Assembly: GCA_945643825.1 (NCBI GenBank)
Contig: CALZEZ010000024.1
Span: 1 to 11,419, forward strand
DNA from: an uncultured Lachnospiraceae bacterium
GTDB lineage: Bacteria > Bacillota > Clostridia > Lachnospirales > Lachnospiraceae
Direction: 5' to 3'
DNA length: 11,419 nt
Made by a program: the position numbers and the translations under genes. Under the pieces are notes generated by a model. That model searched no databases. It saw only the letters and a program-made list of their open reading frames with translations, and was not told the DNA's origin. Below are positions 7,125 to 11,419 of the stretch, in pieces (position 1 is the first letter of the stretch; every line of letters starts with the position of its first letter).

Positions 7125-8315
7125 ATGCCATACGATTTCACATCAGTGCCGGACAGAAAAAATGTCGGTTCCTTTAAATATGCGGATATGTTTGAGAGAA
7201 ACCCCGACGTTCCGGACGGAATCATTCCCCTCTCGACGGCGGACATGGAATTCTACAATGCACCCGAGATCAGGGAGGGACTCAAGGAATTTATCGACCA
7301 TATGGTGCTTGGCTATACCGCGGGAACGGATGGGTTTTATGACGCAGTAGTCGACTGGATGAAGAGACGCCATGATTATGAGATTAAAAAGGAATGGATT
7401 GCCATTTCCGACGGCGTTGTTCCTGCAATCGGCGATCTGATTCGCTGTAATTCCGAGGAAGGGGACGGTATTCTCATTACCTCACCTGTGTATTACCCGT
7501 TTGCAGCATCTATTCTGGCGAATAACAGAAAAGTGGTGGATGTGCCGCTTTTGTTGACGGAGCATGGCTATGAGCTGGATTATGACGGTATCGAGGCAGC
7601 CGCCAAAGAGCCCTCCACGAAGCTCATGATCTTCTGTAATCCGCACAACCCGGTTGGTCGTGTGTGGACAAAGGAGGAGCTGGAGAAGATTCTTACGATC
7701 TGCATCGAAAATGACGTCTACATTATTGACGATGAGATTCATCACGATTTGATCATGCCCGGCTATAAGCATACGGTCATGGCGACGCTTCGCCCGGATG
7801 CCGGACTTCATATGGCGGTGTGCACGGCGCCCAGCAAGAGCTTCAACCTTGCCGGCATGCAGACCTCCTCAATTATCATAGAGTGCCCGGAGCGCCGAAA
7901 GGCATTTGTCGGGCAGCGCGAGAAGAGCTTTCGCCTGATGTTAAACATTCTGGGCTATGAAGCCTGTCGGCTTGCATACACCAGATGTGAGGCATGGCTG
8001 GAGGAATGTATAGATGTCATTGACAGCAATGCAAAATACGTCGAGGCGTTCTTAAAGGAGCATATGCCTGAGATTAAGGCGTTTCCATTAGAGGGAACCT
8101 ACCTGCAATGGTATGATTTCAGCGCCTGGGGACTGACCCCGGAGGCACTGGAACAGTTCATGGTCAAGGAGGCACTCATCTTCTCCGACGAGGGATATGT
8201 CTTTGGCAAGACAGGAGAGGGCTTTGAGAGACTCAATCTTGCCTGCCCGCGAAGCGTTGTGGAAGCCACCATGGATCGCCTGCTCGCAGCGAGAAACCGC
8301 TGCATCACTCTATAA
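7125..8315 (+). CDS. MalY/PatB family PLP-dependent C-S beta-lyase / aminotransferase
   Basis: A 396-residue cytoplasmic PLP enzyme of the MalY/PatB branch. Members typically cleave cystathionine, cystine or other cysteine S-conjugates to pyruvate, ammonia and a thiol, and some act as aminotransferases. Family marks run in order: MPYDFTSVPDR at the N-terminus, IIPLSTADMEF near 33-43, GYTAGTDGFYDAVVDWMKRRH near 63-83 and SPVYYPF near 120-126. They continue with NPHNPVGRVW at 172-181, DDEIHHDL at 202-209, and Schiff-base Lys238 in APSKSFNLAGMQ. The C-terminal RLNLACPRS holds the substrate-carboxylate Arg. The length matches the family and no catalytic residue looks lost. It is the last gene before a strong terminator. 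Placement behind an importer and an ammonium channel fits breakdown of a sulfur amino acid that releases ammonia. The exact substrate is inferred, not shown. Confidence 0.9.
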   Translation: MPYDFTSVPDRKNVGSFKYADMFERNPDVPDGIIPLSTADMEFYNAPEIREGLKEFIDHMVLGYTAGTDGFYDAVVDWMKRRHDYEIKKEWIAISDGVVPAIGDLIRCNSEEGDGILITSPVYYPFAASILANNRKVVDVPLLLTEHGYELDYDGIEAAAKEPSTKLMIFCNPHNPVGRVWTKEELEKILTICIENDVYIIDDEIHHDLIMPGYKHTVMATLRPDAGLHMAVCTAPSKSFNLAGMQTSSIIIECPERRKAFVGQREKSFRLMLNILGYEACRLAYTRCEAWLEECIDVIDSNAKYVEAFLKEHMPEIKAFPLEGTYLQWYDFSAWGLTPEALEQFMVKEALIFSDEGYVFGKTGEGFERLNLACPRSVVEATMDRLLAARNRCITL

Positions 8316-8330
8316 CAGAAGCATAAGCTA

Positions 8331-8361
8331 CCGACTGCTTTCCCGGCAGTCGGTTTTTTTT
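8331..8361 (+). terminator. Intrinsic terminator of the importer/PLP-enzyme cluster
   Basis: CCGACTGC (8331-8338) pairs perfectly with GCAGTCGG (8346-8353) around a seven-base loop and is followed by eight T residues (8354-8361). It starts 16 bases after the MalY/PatB-like stop and is a textbook intrinsic terminator. Confidence 0.93.
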
Positions 8362-8376
8362 GCACCTGATCACTAT

Positions 8377-8394
8377 CTGGCATCCGCTTTTTTC
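8377..8394 (+). repeat. 18-base direct repeat, copy 1
   Basis: CTGGCATCCGCTTTTTTC occurs here and again exactly at 8468-8485. In the second copy GCATCCGC is the 3' arm of a terminator; this first copy has no 5' arm of its own upstream. GCATCCGCTTT of this copy (8380-8390) is also perfectly complementary to 8456-8466. Confidence 0.9.
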
Positions 8395-8430
8395 GTAGCA
8401 GGACATTGCTGTAACGCGGCGGGTGTTAAT

Positions 8431-8455
8431 CAAGAATTTGCCAAGCAAATTCTTG
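8431..8455 (+). repeat. Perfect 10-bp inverted repeat
   Basis: CAAGAATTTG (8431-8440) and CAAATTCTTG (8446-8455) form a perfect 10-bp stem with loop CCAAG. It directly abuts the terminator stem starting at 8456. It could be an RNA hairpin in a leader or a palindromic operator; no regulator gene is nearby to decide. Confidence 0.7.
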
Positions 8456-8485
8456 AAAGCGGATGCGCTGGCATCCGCTTTTTTC
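8456..8485 (+). terminator. Second intrinsic terminator, before the Gld-like operon (overlaps repeat copy 2)
   Basis: AAAGCGGATGC (8456-8466) pairs with GCATCCGCTTT (8471-8481) around loop GCTG, followed by T residues to 8484. It lies 66 bases before the ABC ATPase start. It may be a back-up terminator for the upstream cluster or, given the competing copy of its 3' arm at 8380-8390, a regulated attenuator. The second copy of the 18-base direct repeat spans 8468-8485. Confidence 0.85.
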
Positions 8486-8505
8486 AGCGTTCCTTCAGCA
8501 AAGAG

Positions 8506-8514
8506 TGCTATCTT
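8506..8514 (+). promoter_or_regulatory. Possible extended -10 for the Gld-like operon
   Basis: TGCTATCTT resembles an extended -10 (TGn followed by a four-of-six TATAAT match) and lies after the second terminator, 37 bases before the ATPase start. No convincing -35 is seen at 17-18 bases upstream, so this is a weak call. Confidence 0.25.
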
Positions 8515-8537
8515 TTTCCTGAATTAGATATCACGAT

Positions 8538-8545
8538 AAGGAGGG
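8538..8545 (+). promoter_or_regulatory. Ribosome binding site deciding the ABC ATPase start
   Basis: AAGGAGGG sits five bases before ATG 8551. The reading frame is open upstream to 8197, but that stretch overlaps the preceding gene and two terminators, so translation starts at 8551. Confidence 0.85.
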
Positions 8546-8550
8546 ATACG

Positions 8551-9606
8551 ATGATTTCTATAGAACACCTGACAAAGTACTACGGCGAGCACCTTGCTGT
8601 GGACGACATTTCCTTCGACATCACCGAAGGGCATGTGTATGGCTTCTTAGGACCCAATGGTGCCGGAAAATCTACGACGATGAACATCATCACGGGCTGC
8701 CTCTCAGCCACGGAAGGAAAGGTTCTCATTGACGGACATGACATTTTTGAGGAACCGAATGCAGCCAAAAGACGGATCGGCTATCTGCCGGAGCATCCGC
8801 CACTGTACATGAACGAATCCCCGGCAGAATATCTGAGATTTGTCGGAGAGGCGAAAGGACTTCGGGGCGCCGAGTTATCCGCACAGATCGACGAGGTTCT
8901 TGAGAGAACCGGTATCACCCATGTGCGTAACCGTCGCATCGCCACACTGTCAAAGGGTTATAAGCAGAGGGTGGGGATTGCGCAGGCACTGCTTGGCAAT
9001 CCCGGAGTGATTATCCTGGATGAGCCGACGGTCGGTCTTGATCCGATTCAGATCATCGAGATCCGAGATCTGATTACAGAGCTTGGCAAGACGCATACCG
9101 TCATTTTCTCCTCCCACATTCTTTCCGAGGTGCAGGCAATCTGCGACCAGATCATTATGATAGCCCATGGAAAGCTCGTTGCGTTCGGAAAGCCCGAGGA
9201 ATTACAGAAGCAGCTTCTTTCACCTAATGAGATCACGCTCACGACGGATGCCGACGAAGCGGCAATCCGAGAGATTCTTAAGGATGTTGAGCATATTGCG
9301 GACATTCGTGTGGAGCGGACAGACGACGGATTATCGATAGCGCATATCAAGTCCGATCATGAGAAGCTTTACGAGCTGTCCGGCGCGGTTTTTGGTGCCT
9401 TTGCGGCAAGTACGGGCATTATTTATGAGATGACGCTTAAGAAGGGCAATCTGGAGGATGTCTTTATCGAACTGACGGAGAATGCCGGTTTGGAAGCACC
9501 GCAGGAGCAGGCATCGAGTGATAATGCATTACAGGAGGAAGCATCGCAGGAGCAGGCATCCGATACGGCAGATGCCACAACAGAAAGTGAGGTGGAAGAA
9601 GCATGA
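8551..9606 (+). CDS. ABC transporter ATP-binding protein, GldA-like, with acidic C-terminal tail
   Basis: The ATPase of an ABC-2 type export system, 351 residues. Visible elements are Walker A GPNGAGKST at 34-42, the GYLPEHPPLY segment at 77-86 (Glu at the Q-loop position, common in GldA/Nos-type ATPases), signature LSKGYKQR at 133-140, Walker B VIILDEP at 153-159 with D-loop VGLD, and switch His189 in SSH. A C-terminal regulatory region follows, ending in GNLEDVFIELT, where family members usually stop near residue 310. Here about 40 further residues follow, rich in Glu, Gln, Ala and Ser, with QEQAS repeated twice (DNA repeat at 9500-9515 and 9545-9560). This tail is probably disordered. The stop overlaps the permease start in ATGA (9603-9606), so translation is coupled. 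The substrate is unknown. Confidence 0.92.
   Translation: MISIEHLTKYYGEHLAVDDISFDITEGHVYGFLGPNGAGKSTTMNIITGCLSATEGKVLIDGHDIFEEPNAAKRRIGYLPEHPPLYMNESPAEYLRFVGEAKGLRGAELSAQIDEVLERTGITHVRNRRIATLSKGYKQRVGIAQALLGNPGVIILDEPTVGLDPIQIIEIRDLITELGKTHTVIFSSHILSEVQAICDQIIMIAHGKLVAFGKPEELQKQLLSPNEITLTTDADEAAIREILKDVEHIADIRVERTDDGLSIAHIKSDHEKLYELSGAVFGAFAASTGIIYEMTLKKGNLEDVFIELTENAGLEAPQEQASSDNALQEEASQEQASDTADATTESEVEEA
9500..9560 (+). repeat. Internal 16-base direct repeat in the ATPase tail
   Basis: CGCAGGAGCAGGCATC occurs at 9500-9515 and 9545-9560, 45 bases apart, so in frame. It encodes the two QEQAS units of the acidic tail. The even, in-frame spacing points to tail growth by short duplication. Confidence 0.8.
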
Positions 9607-10466
9607 TTGCTGTATTGAAACATGAATTGAGAACGTATTTTCACAGCCTTACTGCCTATGTATTCGGAGCCTTTTTACTGGTTTTCGTAGGAGTTGGGGC
9701 GATGCTGTATAACCTTCAGGCCGCAGTCAGCAACTTTGAGTATGTGCTGAGCTTCAGCAGTCTGATTTTTGTGGTGATTGTACCTATTTTGACGATGCGT
9801 GTCCTCGCGGAGGAGCGCAAACAGAAAACGGATCAGCTGTTGTACTCCCTGCCGATTTCGACAGCGAAGGTGATTCTGGGCAAATATCTTGCGCTCTTAG
9901 TGGTGTATTTCGTGCCGCTTTGCGTGATTGCAGCCTATCCGCTTATTTTCTCCAGGTATGGGGATGTCTACCTGCTGACCTCCTATGGCAGCCTGCTCGC
10001 ATACTTTGTGATGGGAGCTTCGCTCATTGCCGTGGGTCTGTTTATATCGTCTCTGACCGAAAACCAGGGCTTTGCAGCAGGAATCGGAATCGCTGCCATA
10101 CTCTTTAACTATTTCAGCGTCAGTCTGGCGGAATATGTATCCGCAACGGCTTTTGGCTCTGCCGCTGCAATCTGTATTTTTGCTGTGATTCTCGGGTGGA
10201 TTATCCATTATCTGACCCGCAATGATACAATTGCCTACAGCGTCAGTCTGGTGCTGTTAGCCGCCACGGTGATCGCATATTTTGTGAACCGCACCGGATT
10301 TGAAGGTCTTTTGCCGGACATCATGAAGAAGCTGTCTCTGTTTGACCGTCTGAATACGTTTGTGAATGGGATTTTTGATATGACAGCCATAACCTATTTT
10401 CTGTCGGTCATTGTTTTTTTTCTGTTTTTGTCCGTGCAGTCACTTGAGAAAAGGAGGTACAACTGA
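9603..10466 (+). CDS. ABC-2 type transporter permease, GldF-like
   Basis: The membrane subunit of the exporter, 287 residues, almost entirely hydrophobic. Spans can be read near 17-37, 52-65, 92-112, 129-150, 155-173, 186-203, 210-227 and 262-281. The cytoplasmic motif MRVLAEERKQKTDQLLYSLPIS (64-85, after the second span) is the hallmark of ABC-2 permeases of the GldF/NatB/YhaP type and probably contacts the ATPase. The gene begins within the last four bases of the ATPase gene, with GAGGTGG (9589-9595) as ribosome binding site inside that gene. It ends one base into the next gene (TGATG), a strongly coupled operon. Gld proteins were named for gliding in Bacteroidota. In Clostridia such systems occur without gliding, so no motility role should be read from the name. 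The substrate is unknown. Confidence 0.9.
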   Translation: MIAVLKHELRTYFHSLTAYVFGAFLLVFVGVGAMLYNLQAAVSNFEYVLSFSSLIFVVIVPILTMRVLAEERKQKTDQLLYSLPISTAKVILGKYLALLVVYFVPLCVIAAYPLIFSRYGDVYLLTSYGSLLAYFVMGASLIAVGLFISSLTENQGFAAGIGIAAILFNYFSVSLAEYVSATAFGSAAAICIFAVILGWIIHYLTRNDTIAYSVSLVLLAATVIAYFVNRTGFEGLLPDIMKKLSLFDRLNTFVNGIFDMTAITYFLSVIVFFLFLSVQSLEKRRYN

Positions 10467-11419
10467 TGAAACGCAGTAACAGAATATACGCAGGTCGGTT
10501 GGCTCTCAAGGGAGGTGCGTACTCCTTAGTTATCACGGCAGTTGTGCTGGCAATCTTAATAGTAGTCAATATTTTTGCGTCTGCCCTGCCGACCAGTCTG
10601 ACCAAATTCGATATCAGTGCCAGCAAGCTGTATTCCATAACCAGCAATACGAAGGTTGTTGTCAACAATTTAGAGCAGGATGTGACGATATACTGGGTCG
10701 TACAGGCGGATGCCGAGGATGATGTCATTGAAAACCTGCTCGGCAAATATGAGAGTCTGTCGGATCATATCGAGGTTGTCAAGAAAAATCCGGATGTGTT
10801 CCCGACCTTCACAGAGCAGTATACAGACGAGCAGGTTCCAAACAACAGCCTGATCGTCGAATCCGGTGACCGTAGCCGCTATATCAGCTACAATGACATC
10901 TATGTGCAGGAGACCGACATGTATTCCTACTCCTACACAACCTCCTTTGACGGGGAAGGTGCGATTACCTCTGCAATCGACTATGTAGTCACGGAGGATC
11001 TGCCACAGCTGTATATTCTCGAGGGACATGGTGAGGCTAAGCTTCCGGCTACCTTTGCCGATTCCATCGAAAAAGAAAATCTGGAGAGTACAGCGCTCTC
11101 CCTGTTGACCGTCGATGAGATCCCCGAGGAGGCAGATGCGATTGTAATCTATAATCCCCAGAGCGATATCTCAGGGGAAGAAGCAGATATGCTGGCAGAT
11201 TATGTCGCAAACGGAGGAAAGCTGCTTGTGATGGCAGGCCCGGTGGAGGGAACCACCCTGACCAATCTAAACAGCCTGTTGGAGGATTATGACATCTCGG
11301 TGGTGGAGGGAATTGCCGTAGAGGGAGACCGGAATCACTATGCATTTGGATACCCCTATGTGCTGATGCCGGATATGCAAAGCTCTGATATCACGGACGC
11401 CCTGATAGAGGAGAACTAT
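10466..11419 (+). CDS. GldG family membrane-anchored protein (partial, runs off the right edge)
   Basis: The frame is open for 318 codons from ATG 10466 to the last base of the window, with no stop, so the C-terminal part is missing. The start is secure: AAGGAGGT at 10451-10458 lies seven bases upstream and the ATG shares one base with the permease stop. The N-terminus is basic, followed by one membrane span at about 19-41. The sequence FDISASKLYSITSNTK is characteristic of GldG-type proteins, and the soluble extracytoplasmic part follows. That part includes LPQLYILEGHGEAKLP, EEADAIVIYNPQSDIS and LADYVANGGKLLVMAGPVEG, matching the GATase-like/DUF4350-type domain of the family. A second C-terminal membrane span is expected beyond the window. 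It is thought to act with the ATPase and permease as an accessory subunit; its biochemical role is not established. Confidence 0.88.
   Translation, partial: MKRSNRIYAGRLALKGGAYSLVITAVVLAILIVVNIFASALPTSLTKFDISASKLYSITSNTKVVVNNLEQDVTIYWVVQADAEDDVIENLLGKYESLSDHIEVVKKNPDVFPTFTEQYTDEQVPNNSLIVESGDRSRYISYNDIYVQETDMYSYSYTTSFDGEGAITSAIDYVVTEDLPQLYILEGHGEAKLPATFADSIEKENLESTALSLLTVDEIPEEADAIVIYNPQSDISGEEADMLADYVANGGKLLVMAGPVEGTTLTNLNSLLEDYDISVVEGIAVEGDRNHYAFGYPYVLMPDMQSSDITDALIEENY

Noticed and set aside
8197..8550. In-frame upstream extension of the ABC ATPase reading frame
   Set aside because: It overlaps the end of the MalY/PatB-like gene and runs through two intrinsic terminators. ATG 8551 has an excellent ribosome binding site and gives the family's usual N-terminus.
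9500..9560. Repeated GCAGGAGCAGGCATC units as a CRISPR-like array
   Set aside because: There are only two copies, in frame inside a coding region, with no uniform spacers or cas genes.

Overview
The window looks like chromosomal DNA from a low- to mid-GC Gram-positive anaerobe of the Clostridia, most plausibly Lachnospiraceae. The reasons are strong AGGAGG-type ribosome binding sites before nearly every gene, tightly packed same-strand operons, a lipoprotein-type binding protein, an Amt-PII fusion, and a GldA/GldF/GldG-like ABC system. The family assignment is an inference from gene content and style; no 16S or marker gene is present. Every gene supported here is on the + strand. I saw no tRNA, rRNA, CRISPR array, insertion sequence or phage gene.

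Region 1 (1-8361) is one long gene cluster that begins upstream of the window. In order it holds an amino-acid ABC importer (binding lipoprotein, two different membrane permeases, ATPase), an ammonium channel fused to a PII signalling domain, a D-2-hydroxyacid dehydrogenase, a HisC-like class I/II aminotransferase, and a MalY/PatB-type PLP C-S lyase/aminotransferase. Gaps between the genes from the permeases onward are only 16-46 bases. The exception is the 127-base gap after the binding protein, which contains a strong hairpin followed by T residues. It probably works as a leaky terminator that makes the binding protein more abundant than the rest. The cluster closes at an intrinsic terminator at 8331-8361.

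A working model, by inference only, is import of an amino acid (possibly a sulfur amino acid such as cystine or an S-conjugate). A PLP enzyme would then deaminate, cleave or transaminate it, the hydroxyacid dehydrogenase would reduce the 2-oxoacid, and the Amt-PII protein would handle or sense the ammonium involved.

Region 2 (8362-8550) is a 189-base leader or spacer. It contains an 18-base direct repeat, a 10-bp inverted repeat and a second intrinsic terminator. The first repeat copy can pair with the 5' arm of that terminator, so the layout resembles an antiterminator/terminator switch ahead of the next operon.

Region 3 (8551-11419, continuing off the right edge) is a tightly overlapped operon for a GldA/GldF/GldG-like ABC-2 exporter: an ATPase with an unusual acidic tail, a multi-spanning permease, and a membrane-anchored GldG-family protein cut by the window end. 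Its substrate is unknown.
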